Shown: piece by piece, positions 9,151 through 17,603 of the stretch
Layout: the number at the start of each line of letters is the position of its first letter
How positions within the stretch are numbered: the stretch's first letter is position 1
Assembly (NCBI GenBank): GCA_023423895.1
Contig: JAFAER010000013.1
Location: 62,001 to 126,000 of the forward strand
DNA: 64,000 nt
Direction of reading: 5' to 3'
Source: Pseudomonadota bacterium
Lineage (GTDB): Bacteria; Myxococcota_A; Polyangia; Polyangiales; Polyangiaceae
Program-made: the position numbers and the translations under genes
Notes under the pieces: generated by a model
Databases searched by the model: none
Seen by the model: only the letters and a program-made list of their open reading frames with translations
What the model was told of the DNA's origin: nothing

Positions 9151-9705
9151 TCAGTCCTGGATGAAGTCGCGGCGCGTGTAGATCGCCGAGAACCGCAGCC
9201 CCGCGGCTTCGATCGCTTCGCGGCCGCCTTCGAGGCGGTCGACGAGCGTGACCACGCCGGCGATCTGGTAACCCGCCGCGCGGATCTTCTCGACCGCTTT
9301 CAGCGTCGAGCCGCCGGTCGTCGTCACGTCCTCGAGGATCACGAGCGACGCGTTCGGCGGGAGGCGCGTGTCCCCCTCGAGCAAGCGCTTGCTCCCGTGG
9401 TCCTTCGCGTCCTTGCGCACGTAGACGGCGTCTTTCGGCGCGCCGCGCTGCGCGCTCGTCATCGCGGCGGCGCTCGCGAGCGGGCAGCCGCCGAGCTCGA
9501 CTCCGGCGACGGCGTCGACGCCGCCGAACGCGAGCGCGGCGTCGAGCATGAGGCTACCGGCGAGGACGTGGCCCTCCGCCGTGAGGACCGTCTGCTTGCA
9601 GTCGATGAAGAAGTCGCTCTCCTTGCCCGAGGCGAGGATCACCTTCTTCCGCGCAAACGAGCGATCGCGGAGCAGCTCGAGGAGGCGCGCGCGCGTGTCG
9701 GCCAT
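9151..9705 (-). CDS. pyrE: orotate phosphoribosyltransferase
   Basis: 184 residues, normal length. It has the PRPP-binding motif VILEDVTTTGGS, the N-terminal LASGKESDFFIDCKQTVL region that contacts orotate, and VAGVELGGCPLASAAA in the hinge. The enzyme joins orotate and PRPP to orotidine monophosphate in pyrimidine synthesis. ATG 9705 is six bases beyond the stop of the upstream bactofilin gene, so it is the last gene of a four-gene run with three bactofilins. It converges on the proline-rich protein gene. Confidence 0.95.
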   Translation of the reverse strand: MADTRARLLELLRDRSFARKKVILASGKESDFFIDCKQTVLTAEGHVLAGSLMLDAALAFGGVDAVAGVELGGCPLASAAAMTSAQRGAPKDAVYVRKDAKDHGSKRLLEGDTRLPPNASLVILEDVTTTGGSTLKAVEKIRAAGYQIAGVVTLVDRLEGGREAIEAAGLRFSAIYTRRDFIQD

Positions 9706-9710
9706 GACGC

Positions 9711-10316
9711 TCAGCGAGCCTTCTTCTGGACGGCCTTCGTGCCCTTCTTGAGCACGGGGACGACCGGAGGCGGCGGTCCCTGTCGCGACGCCGCGGCCGC
9801 CGGCTTGGCCGGAGGATGGTTGTTCGTCTTCGCAGGGGGAGCGGCGACGGTCTTGGCCGCCATGGGCGGAGGCGCCTTCACCGTGACCTGTGCGCGGCTC
9901 GGAACGTGAACCGGCGCCGATGCAGCGACCGGACGGGCCTTCGTCTCCGTGACGGTGGCGCGTGCCGGAGCGGCCGCTGCACGCGGACGAGCAGCGCCGG
10001 CGTTCGCAGTCTGGACGTGACCGCGGACGAGACCGCCCTGGGCGATCGCGATGCGCGGGGCGCGGAGATCGCCGACGACGCGCGCGCTCGACTCGATGAC
10101 GAGCGCTTCTTCGGCGACGAGATCGCCTTTGACCGCGCCGCGGACGACGATGCGCGAGCCGGAGATGTTGGCCGCGACGAGGCCGCTCGTGTCGACGAGC
10201 ACCTCGCCGGAGACGGCGACATCACCTTCCACGCGCCCGGCGATCTCGAGATCGCCTTCGCCGGTCACACGTCCGCGGACGAACGACGTCCGGCCGATGA
10301 CGGTCGAGGTAGCCAT
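9711..10316 (-). CDS. bactofilin, with basic Pro/Ala-rich tail
   Basis: 201 residues. Residues 1-105 form the bactofilin beta-helix (polymer-forming cytoskeletal domain): GRTSFVRGRVTGEGDLEIAG, GDVAVSGEVLVDTSG, GDLVAEEALVIESSARVVGD. The last 95 residues are a low-complexity Ala/Pro/Lys tail ending in KKGTKAVQKKAR, probably a disordered partner-binding region. Bactofilins polymerise without nucleotide into filaments that scaffold cell shape, chromosome segregation or motility proteins. It is the third of three tandem bactofilin genes; its ATG lies one base after the stop of the preceding one. Myxococcus xanthus has a comparable bacN-O-P cluster. Confidence 0.92.
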   Translation of the reverse strand: MATSTVIGRTSFVRGRVTGEGDLEIAGRVEGDVAVSGEVLVDTSGLVAANISGSRIVVRGAVKGDLVAEEALVIESSARVVGDLRAPRIAIAQGGLVRGHVQTANAGAARPRAAAAPARATVTETKARPVAASAPVHVPSRAQVTVKAPPPMAAKTVAAPPAKTNNHPPAKPAAAASRQGPPPPVVPVLKKGTKAVQKKAR

Positions 10317-10317
10317 G

Positions 10318-10632
10318 TCAGACGTCCATGTCGACGTTGCCCTTGAACTGGGCTCCGTCCGCGATCGTGATGCGCGTCGCCTTCACGTTGCCGATGACCT
10401 TGGCGCCGTTCTGGAGATCGACACGATCGGAAGAGTTGATGTTGCCGGTGACCGTGCCGGCGACGGCCACGGGCCCGCCGGTGATGTCGGCCTCGACCGC
10501 GCCGCCGTTCTCGACGCTGACGGCGTCCTTGGCCACGAGCCTTCCGCGGACCGTGCCCTGGACGACGACGTCCTCGTCGCTCGTGACCTCGCCTTCGATG
10601 GTGATGCCTGCGCCGATGACCGTGCTCGCCAT
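10318..10632 (-). CDS. bactofilin, minimal beta-helix form
   Basis: 104 residues, only the core bactofilin domain: MASTVIGAGITIEGEVTSDE, VVQGTVRGRLVAKDAVSVEN, GGPVAVAGTVTGNINSSDRV and ADGAQFKGNVDMDV. It lacks the tail of the downstream paralogue. ATG 10632 follows the first bactofilin gene by 36 bases and has an AGGATT-type ribosome binding site just upstream. Members of such clusters may co-polymerise, the tailed member recruiting partners; that is inference from the family. Confidence 0.92.
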   Translation of the reverse strand: MASTVIGAGITIEGEVTSDEDVVVQGTVRGRLVAKDAVSVENGGAVEADITGGPVAVAGTVTGNINSSDRVDLQNGAKVIGNVKATRITIADGAQFKGNVDMDV

Positions 10633-10668
10633 GGAATCCTCCGAAACTCTTTTCGTGCGCCTGCCAGA

Positions 10669-11052
10669 CTAGCGACGCCGTCCGCCGGTCGTGCCGCCGA
10701 GCTCTTCGGGAAGCTCGAACTCGGCCAGCAAGCGACCGCTGTATTCCGCGCCGTCGTCGATAGCGACGAGCTCACCCTGGATGTCGCCCCGGACGCGAGC
10801 GCCCGACTCGATGCGGACGAGGCCGTTCGCACGGACATCGCCCTCGAGCTCGCCGCCGACGGTGACCGTCCGCGCATCGATGTTCGACACAGCCCGCGCG
10901 CCGTCCGTAATCGTGAGCTCACCCGTCAGGGAGATGTCTCCCTCGACCGAGCCCTCGAGGCGCAGGTCGCCGTCGCCGGAAACGCGACCGCGCACGCGCG
11001 TGGACCGGCCGATCACGGCCTCGCCGCCACCACCCGTTCTCGTCCTCGCCAT
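10669..11052 (-). CDS. bactofilin, first gene of the bactofilin-pyrE operon
   Basis: 127 residues: a short Gly-rich head (MARTRTGGGGEAVIGRSTRV), then the bactofilin domain with GRVSGDGDLRLEGSVEGDIS, GGELEGDVRANGLVRIE and AEYSGRLLAEF, and a short basic end GGTTGGRRR. An in-frame extension to 11550 is an artefact running over the opposite-strand gene. ATG 11052 was chosen for its match to paralogue starts. It leads the run bactofilin-bactofilin-bactofilin-pyrE (11052 to 9151) and is divergent from the gene at 11159, with about 105 bases between. Confidence 0.9.
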   Translation of the reverse strand: MARTRTGGGGEAVIGRSTRVRGRVSGDGDLRLEGSVEGDISLTGELTITDGARAVSNIDARTVTVGGELEGDVRANGLVRIESGARVRGDIQGELVAIDDGAEYSGRLLAEFELPEELGGTTGGRRR

Positions 11053-11059
11053 CGGCCGC

Positions 11060-11069
11060 GTACTAGTAC
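11060..11069. promoter_or_regulatory. GTACTAGTAC palindrome upstream of bactofilin operon
   Basis: A perfect 10-base palindrome (GTACTAGTAC) lies 7 bases upstream of the first bactofilin start, in the divergent intergenic region. It could be an operator, but the site is short and no regulator gene is adjacent. Confidence 0.25.
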
Positions 11070-11158
11070 AGGCCGCGATAGCTGTCACCCCTGACCTACG
11101 GCCCGGCCGTGAGAGCCATGTTTCCCGCAACGTGTAATGAGCTAAGCTGCCCCCCGCT

Positions 11159-12121
11159 TTGAGCGACGCGGCGAAACCGAAGGACAGGTCGCGCCTCGCG
11201 ATCGCGGGCCTCTTGCTCTGTACCGTTCCCCTCGTCTCGGTCTTCGAGCTCGTCTTGCACGTGAAGCAGACGACGAGCGACGTCGTCCCCGAGTCCGACT
11301 GGGCCAGCGCACGCGATGCCGTGAAGGCGGAGCTGCAGCCGAACGACCTCGTGCTGTTCGAGCCGTTCTGGTCCGATCCGCTCGGCCGGCGCACCTTCGG
11401 CCACGAGATCGCGACGATGAAGCGCGAAGGACGCTCGGACGTCCGCCGCTTCGCGCGTGCGTTCGAGGTCTCGATCCGCGGGGCACATTCCGAAGAGCTC
11501 GCGGGCTGGAAGAAGGCGAAGGAGACCAGGCACGGCGCCGTCACGGTCACCCTGCTCGAAAATCCTTCCTACACCCCGGTCATCGACGACCTGGTCGATC
11601 TGGTCGGGCCCGATCGCCTCACCGTTTCGCGCGTCGACGACTCCGGCGAGCACCCGTGTTCGTTCCAGCGTGGCGCTTCGCAAGGCGGAAGCACCGTCGT
11701 CCCGCAAGGGCTGCTCGTGCCCGCGGACAGGTTCGTCTGCCAGGGTGGCCACGTCGGCGTCGCGGTGCTGCACGGCCTCGATCACCACCCGCACGTCTGT
11801 CTCTACGCGACGCCGATGCAGGGCGCCGCGCTCCGGATGAAGTTCTCGAACGTGACCTTCGGCCCGAGCCTGCACGGCCACTCGGGCATCCAGTGGCTCG
11901 TCGAGCGGAACCCGACGCCGGACAAGGTCGCCGTGACGTTCTCGGCGCTCGATCGTCCGATCGGCACGCACTACCACAAGGTCGGCGTCGGCTGGGTCGG
12001 CTTCGAGCTACCGACGCCGGAGCTCGACGGCAAGAAGGCCGATCTCGTCGCCGAGATCGCTCCCTCTTCGCAGCGTCAGTTCTGCTTCGAAGCGACGACG
12101 CGTCGCGAGGTGTCCCCGTGA
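11159..12121 (+). CDS. membrane-anchored protein encoded with a PMT-type glycosyltransferase
   Basis: 320 residues with one N-terminal membrane helix (SRLAIAGLLLCTVPLVSVFELVL) and a mostly extracytoplasmic body rich in His and aromatic residues, e.g. HGLDHHPHVCLYATPMQG and FGPSLHGHSGIQW. No known domain recognised. Start is TTG 11159; no better start is seen. Its last codons overlap the next gene by four bases (GTGA at 12118-12121), so the two are translationally coupled and should act together. The wording of the body (LQPNDLVLFEPFWSDP) resembles accessory domains of myxobacterial glycosyltransferase pairs; that is a weak guess. Confidence 0.7.
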   Translation: MSDAAKPKDRSRLAIAGLLLCTVPLVSVFELVLHVKQTTSDVVPESDWASARDAVKAELQPNDLVLFEPFWSDPLGRRTFGHEIATMKREGRSDVRRFARAFEVSIRGAHSEELAGWKKAKETRHGAVTVTLLENPSYTPVIDDLVDLVGPDRLTVSRVDDSGEHPCSFQRGASQGGSTVVPQGLLVPADRFVCQGGHVGVAVLHGLDHHPHVCLYATPMQGAALRMKFSNVTFGPSLHGHSGIQWLVERNPTPDKVAVTFSALDRPIGTHYHKVGVGWVGFELPTPELDGKKADLVAEIAPSSQRQFCFEATTRREVSP

Positions 12122-14148
12122 AGAGCGATGACGACGCGCCGACGACGACGGCCGAGCACGAAGAGACGCAGCGGTTGAACCCGGCGATGGTCGCGCGGAA
12201 GGCGAAGGACGCGGACGCCGAGGTGAAGGCCGCGGATCCGGATTCGAAGGAGACGCCCAAGGCGCCTCTGGTGGCCAGCTCGTCCTCTTCGTCATCGTCC
12301 TCTTCGGTCTCCCTGGCTGACGGCGAGAGCCTGGCGGATGGGGAGAGGAACAGGGAACAGGGAACAGGGAACGGGGAACAGGGAACGGAGGGGACGACGT
12401 TCGGGGCGCGCTTGCGTGCTTGGGCGATCCGGAACGTCGATCATTTGATCGGGGCTGCGATCGCGATCGTTTACGTCGGATGGCTTCTCGGGACGGCGCG
12501 GAACCTCGGGTTCTCGCGCGACGAGGGGTTCTACTTCTCTGCCTCCGGCGAATACGAGAAGTGGTTCAAGCTTCTGCTGTCCACGCCGAGCAAGGCGTTC
12601 GAGCGGCCGGTCATCGATCAGATCTGGACGTCGAACCACGAGCACCCTTCGCTGATGAAGAGCCTCTTCGCGCTCTCTCATCACTTCCTCTGGGAGAAGT
12701 GGAAGATCTTCCAGGACCAGAGCACCGCGTTCCGCTTCCCCGGGATGTTGTCGATGGGGCTCGCGCTCTGGGTCACGTATCTCTTCGGCACGCGCGCATT
12801 CTCGCGTCGCGCGGGCATCATCGCGGCCGTCGCCCTCGGCTTGATGCCGAACGTCTTCTATCACGCGCATCTCGCCTGCTTCGACGTGCCCATCATGGCG
12901 ATGTGGATCACGTGCGTGTTCACGTACTGGTGCGCCGAGAAGAAGGGCGGTCTCGAGTGGGCGCTGCTCGCCGGCATCGTCTACGGCCTCACGCTCGAGA
13001 CGAAGCACAACGCGTGGATGCTACCGGGCGTGTTCCTCCCGCACGCGCTGCTCGTGCACGGACGCGCGATGGCCGAGGAGACGTCCAAGAGCGCCCGTCT
13101 GCCGATCCCGGCGTCGCTGATCGCGATGGCGACCGTGGGACCGGCGGTGTTCCTGCTGCTCTGGCCCTGGCTCTGGAACGACACGCTCCCCCGCATCCAG
13201 GAGTACGTGAACTTCCACCTGCATCACGACTATTACAACATCGAGTTCCTCGGGCAGACGTACTTCGGGCCGCCGTCGCCGAAGAGCTACATGCCGGTGA
13301 TGATCGCGGCGACGGTACCGACGGTCACGCTGGTCCTCTTCGCGATCGGCGCGTTCGATCGCCTGCACGTGCTCGTGGCGCGCGCGGCCAGCTGGGTGAA
13401 GACGAGCACGCCGTTCGCGCGGAATCTGTCCTGGCCGAAGACGGCGCCCGAATCGGATCCGCAGCACACCGACGTGCTCCTCTTCCTCGCGCTCTGCGTG
13501 CCGCTCGCCGTGTTCCTCCTTCCGCGCACGCCGATCTTCGGCGGCACCAAGCACTGGATCACCGCGTATCCCGTCCTCGCGATCTTGGCCGGACGCGGCT
13601 TCGATCTCGTCGCGACACGCATCGAGGCGCTGCTGAAGGACAAGACGACGCTCGACGAGAAGAAGCGGAGCTGGGCGCTCGCGATCGTCGGCGCGATCAC
13701 GTTCCTCGCGCCGTTCGCGGTGACGCGGCACTCGCATCCGTTCGGGCTCTCGGCCTACGTGCCGTTCTTCGGTGGCACCGCGGGCGGCGCGGACCTCGGC
13801 CTCAATCGTCAGTTCTGGGGCTTCACCACGCAGAGCCTCGACCCGTGGTTCCGCGAGAACACGAAGCCCGGCGACACCGTCTACATCATGGATACGGCCT
13901 GGCAGTCGTGGCAGCGCATGATCGACGAGAAGCGCATCCCCCCGTGGCTCCGCGGTGTCGGCAGCCCGGCCGAGGCCGAGATCTCGATCGTGCACCATGA
14001 GCAGCACATCAACGAGGTCGACTACAACATCTGGACCGAATACGGCACGACGTCGCCCGAGTACGTCCTCGTCCACGACGGCGTGCCGATCGTCTCCGTG
14101 TACCGTCGACCGCAAGGCCTCGCGCGCGGCAGCCGTCGCTCGCGCTGA
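12118..14148 (+). CDS. PMT/ArnT-family integral membrane glycosyltransferase
   Basis: 676 residues. The first 100 are cytoplasmic and of low complexity (Asp/Glu/Lys, then a Ser run, then a Gly/Glu/Asn run from a DNA repeat). After that come about ten to twelve hydrophobic helices with the family marks FSRDEGFYF in the first periplasmic loop (catalytic-type Asp-Glu), NHEHPSLMKSLFAL, and LETKHNAWMLPGVFLPHALL. Such enzymes (GT39/GT83) move a sugar from a polyprenyl-phosphate carrier to protein or lipid on the outer face of the inner membrane. The GTG start at 12118 overlaps the previous gene by four bases. An artefactual extension to 11656 was dropped. Acceptor unknown. Confidence 0.82.
   Translation: MKSDDDAPTTTAEHEETQRLNPAMVARKAKDADAEVKAADPDSKETPKAPLVASSSSSSSSSSVSLADGESLADGERNREQGTGNGEQGTEGTTFGARLRAWAIRNVDHLIGAAIAIVYVGWLLGTARNLGFSRDEGFYFSASGEYEKWFKLLLSTPSKAFERPVIDQIWTSNHEHPSLMKSLFALSHHFLWEKWKIFQDQSTAFRFPGMLSMGLALWVTYLFGTRAFSRRAGIIAAVALGLMPNVFYHAHLACFDVPIMAMWITCVFTYWCAEKKGGLEWALLAGIVYGLTLETKHNAWMLPGVFLPHALLVHGRAMAEETSKSARLPIPASLIAMATVGPAVFLLLWPWLWNDTLPRIQEYVNFHLHHDYYNIEFLGQTYFGPPSPKSYMPVMIAATVPTVTLVLFAIGAFDRLHVLVARAASWVKTSTPFARNLSWPKTAPESDPQHTDVLLFLALCVPLAVFLLPRTPIFGGTKHWITAYPVLAILAGRGFDLVATRIEALLKDKTTLDEKKRSWALAIVGAITFLAPFAVTRHSHPFGLSAYVPFFGGTAGGADLGLNRQFWGFTTQSLDPWFRENTKPGDTVYIMDTAWQSWQRMIDEKRIPPWLRGVGSPAEAEISIVHHEQHINEVDYNIWTEYGTTSPEYVLVHDGVPIVSVYRRPQGLARGSRRSR
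12347..12388 (+). repeat. six-copy heptanucleotide tandem repeat inside a coding region
   Basis: Six contiguous 7-base units: GGAACAG three times, then GGAACGG, GGAACAG, GGAACGG. Total 42 bases, so the present copy number keeps the frame and encodes a Glu/Gln/Gly/Asn/Thr linker just before the first membrane helix of the glycosyltransferase. Gain or loss of one unit would shift the frame. Confidence 0.9.
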
Positions 14149-14159
14149 GCCTCGTCGCC

Positions 14160-14201
14160 TGCGCGCGGAACGTGCTGCCAGCGGCGACGTTCCTGCGCGC
14201 A
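14160..14201. terminator. bidirectional hairpin terminator between convergent genes
   Basis: Arms TGCGCGCGGAACGT (14160-14173) and ACGTTCCTGCGCGCA (14187-14201) pair along 14 bases with a single bulged T and a 13-base loop. It sits between the stop of the glycosyltransferase (14148) and the stop of the opposing lipoprotein gene (14213). No long T-tract is present, so termination is inferred from stem strength and position. Confidence 0.55.
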
Positions 14202-14212
14202 GTGAGAACGGG

Positions 14213-14971
14213 CTACTTCGATAGGTCCACGATGACGGGGAGGGTGAACTGGCCTTGCGCCGGCTCGGTCGTCTCCCTGTATGTGAGCGTGCTGTCCTTC
14301 ACGCAGTAGTCGAACGTGCGCTCCGGGTCTTTCGTCGTGAGGACGTCGTTCGCCGTCGTGTACTCGTCGTTCGCCTGCTCCGAGAAGGTGCCGGTCACGT
14401 CGCAGTTGCAGCTCGTGCCGGAGTCGGTGCAGGTCGCCTTCTCGAACTTCGGCGCGCCCGGCAGGAAACCCGACTGGAGGCCGGACGCGATGAGGCTGCA
14501 GTCCGGGACCGGCGAGCAGGACTTCGGGATGGCAAGCTTGGCCGAGACGTGGATGTTGGTCTTGCGGTCGATCGTCGTCGCCGTGGCGACCACGGTTCCG
14601 TTGGCCTTGATGACGACGTCGCTCTCGACGAGGCCCTGGCACGTCTCCTTGAGCTCGGCGAAGGCGTCGTCCGGGACGCAGCCGCCCTTCACCTTCCACG
14701 AGCCGGTGACGTCACCGCCGCACTTCGTGAAGTCGGGGCACTTGCCGTACGTGATGTCGACGCCCTCGAAGCCGGCGTCCTTGTCGCCGCCGTCCTTGGG
14801 CTGCTCGTTCCCCGAGTCGGTTCCCCCAGTTCCGGCGTCGTTCTCGTTCCCGCCTCCGGCATCCACGTTGCTCGGATTGTTCGCCGGCGGATCGTCACTC
14901 GAGCACCCGATCCACACCACCGATCCCGCGAGCCCGACAACGGCCGCCAGGGAGAAGCTTCTCGTAAGCAT
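14213..14971 (-). CDS. secreted lipoprotein of unknown function
   Basis: 252 residues. The signal MLTRSFSLAAVVGLAGSVVW ends in a lipobox with IGC, then an Asn/Asp/Gly/Ser linker typical of myxobacterial lipoproteins. The mature part has eight or more cysteines (YGKCPDFTKCGGDVTGSW, GGCVPDDAF, SCSPVPDC, CTDSGTSCNCDV) arranged around short beta-like segments, ending FTLPVIVDLSK. It resembles a lipocalin-like or beta-barrel domain with disulphides but no family was recognised. It lies just downstream of the M28 peptidase gene on the same strand (40 bases apart). Confidence 0.78.
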   Translation of the reverse strand: MLTRSFSLAAVVGLAGSVVWIGCSSDDPPANNPSNVDAGGGNENDAGTGGTDSGNEQPKDGGDKDAGFEGVDITYGKCPDFTKCGGDVTGSWKVKGGCVPDDAFAELKETCQGLVESDVVIKANGTVVATATTIDRKTNIHVSAKLAIPKSCSPVPDCSLIASGLQSGFLPGAPKFEKATCTDSGTSCNCDVTGTFSEQANDEYTTANDVLTTKDPERTFDYCVKDSTLTYRETTEPAQGQFTLPVIVDLSK

Positions 14972-15011
14972 CCACAGACCTCCTTCTCCAACGCTACCGC
15001 AGAGACGGCGT

Positions 15012-17225
15012 TCAGAGTGAGTGGACTGTGGTGACGACGGTGACGTCCCCGTCCTGCGACGGCGTCGCTTCCGTCGGGCGCGCTCGCACCGCCTCCGCCG
15101 CCTTCGTCCCCGCCGGAACGCCGGTGGTTCGGTCGAGCAGCGTCACTGCGATCGGTCCCGGCACCGGAGATTCGAGCTCGACGACGACGCCTTCCGGCGG
15201 AACGGCGAAGATGCCGAGCATCGATCCGTCGACGACCGGTCGCGTGCTCGCCCAGCGGCCCTCGACCTTCACCTCGACATGGCGACCACGAGGGAACACG
15301 AGCGCGAACGTCGATGCCCCTCGCCGCGAACGCACGCGTGCGCGCACGTGCCGCCGACCGTCCTTGTCGCCGGCGGACAGAACTTCGATCTCCGGCGACG
15401 GGAGATCGACGCGCGGGACCTCGGCGAACTGCGACGGTGACATCCACGGCAGCGCGGGCTCGCTCTGCGTCGCGCCGCCGATCGCCTGCATCATCGCCGC
15501 TGGAGCCGCGCCCCACGTCGACGGTCCCCACGTGGTGTCGACGAACACGCGCGCCTTCGCTTCGTCCTCGCGGAAGACGACGTTCGTTCGCTGCGGGAGC
15601 GCTGGGCCGAACTTCGGGACGACCAGCGCGAGGCCCGCCGCGACGACGGTGGTCGTGCCGAGGGCCGCCGGCACGCGCTTCGCGAAGGACGCAGGCAGAC
15701 CGACGAGGAGCGGGGCGAGCGTCGTCGAGAGCAGCACCGTCGGAAGCGCGGGCAGCGGCGCGACCGCGAAGCCGAGCGCGTCGTAGAGGCCGAGCACCAG
15801 CGGCAGCACCACGATCGCGGCGGTCACGGCAGGAGCTGCACATGCGAGCGCGAACGGGCCCCATGCCGAGATCGCAGCGACGAGCGCCGGGACCACGAAC
15901 AGGTAGCTCGCACCTGGAGCGATGCGCGCGACGACGGCGCCGAGGAGCGCCCAGGCGATCCACGTCCCCGACCAGAGCGCACGCGGGGACGCACGCCGCG
16001 CGAACAGGAGCGCGATCCCGCAGACACCGGCCAGCGCGCTCGCATGGAGAGCGACGAGGGCCGGCAACGGCTGCACGGTCACGGGCGCAGGCAGCGCGCC
16101 GAGCGCGACGAGGCCGAAGCCGACGGCGACCGTCGCCGCGAGGCCCGCGGCGAACGACGCGACGAACACGAGAAGCCCGCGCTCGAACACGCGCGCGCGG
16201 ATCGTCTGTCCGACGAGGAGCGACAAGGCCACGAGCGCGAGGAGCATCGACCAGCGCTCCGGCCAGCGCACGATGCCGAACGCGAGGACGTCGAACCACA
16301 CGGCATCTCCCGGAGCCTCGATTGCGCCGCGGAGATCCGACTCGGCGAACGCACGTGCCATCGCGAGGGCGTTGTCGCCGTGATGCTGCAGCGTGCCGGG
16401 GTCCGACGTCTCGAGCGAGTCGGCCGGCGCGTGGTAGTGCTCGATGCCCACGATGTTCGCGAAGTTGACGCCGGACGCGATGGTCTTCGTGATGCTGAAG
16501 TCCGTGTCGTTCGGCATCCGCTTGTAGACCTCGTAATAGAGCGAGGTCGTCACCGGCCGATCGACGTGGCCTGCCACGAGCGCGAGCAGCCATGCGTTGC
16601 CGCGGCTCGTCTCGAACATCTGCGATGGTCCTCGGCTCCCGCGCGAGTCGACGTTGACCGTCGCGCGGACGGAGCTCGCGAGCGGATGGCCGCGCGCGAA
16701 GGCATCGGCACCGAGGAGCCCAGCCTCTTCGCCGTCGGTGAAGACGGCCACGATCGTCCGCCTCGGCTTCGTCCCTGCAGCGAGCGCGCGGGCGGTCTCG
16801 AGCAACGCCGAGACGCCGAGACCGTCGTCGCTCGCGCCAGGGCTGACGAGGACCGAGTCGTAGTGCGCCGTCAGCAGCACCCCAGGCAGCGTCGGCTCGC
16901 GCCCGAAGAGCTGCGCGACCACGTTCACGATCGGCGCGCACGTGCCGTGATAGGTGCATGACCACGCCTCCTGCGTCTCGACCTTCCACCCGGCTTTCTC
17001 GAGCTCGGCGACGATGACGGCTCGCCCGCGGGCATTGCCCGGTGTGCCCACGAAGCGCGTCGCGCTGTCGCCGACCAGCGCGCGCTGCACTTCGCGCGCG
17101 CGCGTCGCCGAGAAGAGATCGACCGGCGCGCTCGCGGGAGCGGGCGATGGCGGCGCAGACCGCAGTCGGGCGAGGAGGAGGAGGAGCGCAAAGAGCGCCA
17201 GCGTGATCGCAAGCGCACGCCGCAT
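15012..17225 (-). CDS. M28-family zinc aminopeptidase with C-terminal membrane domain
   Basis: 737 residues (739 from the alternative GTG at 17231). After an N-terminal anchor helix (ALAITLALFALLLLLARL) comes an M28 peptidase domain: TAHYDSV, PGASDDGLG, FTDGEEAGLLG, NVDSRG and EHYHAPADS supply the usual two-zinc ligands His, Asp, Glu, Asp and His. From about residue 320 to 540 there are eight or so hydrophobic helices, then a soluble C-terminal region. This layout matches the ER metallopeptidase 1 (Fxna) group, in which the protease faces the non-cytoplasmic side. It probably trims peptides in the periplasm; substrate unknown. Confidence 0.85.
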   Translation of the reverse strand: MRRALAITLALFALLLLLARLRSAPPSPAPASAPVDLFSATRAREVQRALVGDSATRFVGTPGNARGRAVIVAELEKAGWKVETQEAWSCTYHGTCAPIVNVVAQLFGREPTLPGVLLTAHYDSVLVSPGASDDGLGVSALLETARALAAGTKPRRTIVAVFTDGEEAGLLGADAFARGHPLASSVRATVNVDSRGSRGPSQMFETSRGNAWLLALVAGHVDRPVTTSLYYEVYKRMPNDTDFSITKTIASGVNFANIVGIEHYHAPADSLETSDPGTLQHHGDNALAMARAFAESDLRGAIEAPGDAVWFDVLAFGIVRWPERWSMLLALVALSLLVGQTIRARVFERGLLVFVASFAAGLAATVAVGFGLVALGALPAPVTVQPLPALVALHASALAGVCGIALLFARRASPRALWSGTWIAWALLGAVVARIAPGASYLFVVPALVAAISAWGPFALACAAPAVTAAIVVLPLVLGLYDALGFAVAPLPALPTVLLSTTLAPLLVGLPASFAKRVPAALGTTTVVAAGLALVVPKFGPALPQRTNVVFREDEAKARVFVDTTWGPSTWGAAPAAMMQAIGGATQSEPALPWMSPSQFAEVPRVDLPSPEIEVLSAGDKDGRRHVRARVRSRRGASTFALVFPRGRHVEVKVEGRWASTRPVVDGSMLGIFAVPPEGVVVELESPVPGPIAVTLLDRTTGVPAGTKAAEAVRARPTEATPSQDGDVTVVTTVHSL

Positions 17226-17240
17226 GGTCACGAGGCGGTA

Positions 17241-17603
17241 TCAGCCCTCGTCGCCGGCGTCGAGATCCGCTTCGTCCACGCGAGGCGGGGGCGGCGTCTT
17301 CGCGGCCCCGCGCGGAAGCGGCTCCTGCTGCGACGCCGGGTCGGGCGGAGCAGGCAGCGTCACCGCCTCGCGGCGAGCGAACCGCTCGATGTCCTCGTCC
17401 GTCACGGCGGGGCGCATCCCGCTCTTCTGCTGCCGCTCCTTCGAGAGGAGCTCCTCGATCTCCGCTCTTCGCAACTTCGTCGTGACGTAGCCGGCCGTCT
17501 GCGCTTCCCCTTCGTACTCGCGCAGCTCGGCGGGCACCGGGCGCTTCGCCGTGGGCGCCTCGAAGTCGTCGTCCTCGAGCGGAGTGTGAGGAAGCTTGAC
17601 CAC
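17241..17603 (-). CDS. small hydrophilic protein of unknown function
   Basis: 120 residues, highly charged, no signal peptide. The middle (TKLRRAEIEELLSKERQQKS) is predicted helical, while both ends are Pro/Glu/Asp-rich. ATG 17603 is the only sensible start. It ends 15 bases before the M28 peptidase start and may be co-transcribed with it. No family recognised. Confidence 0.6.
   Translation of the reverse strand: MVKLPHTPLEDDDFEAPTAKRPVPAELREYEGEAQTAGYVTTKLRRAEIEELLSKERQQKSGMRPAVTDEDIERFARREAVTLPAPPDPASQQEPLPRGAAKTPPPPRVDEADLDAGDEG

Noticed and set aside
12347..12388. Tandem repeats considered as a CRISPR array
   Set aside because: Units are contiguous 7-mers without spacers and lie in frame within a gene.
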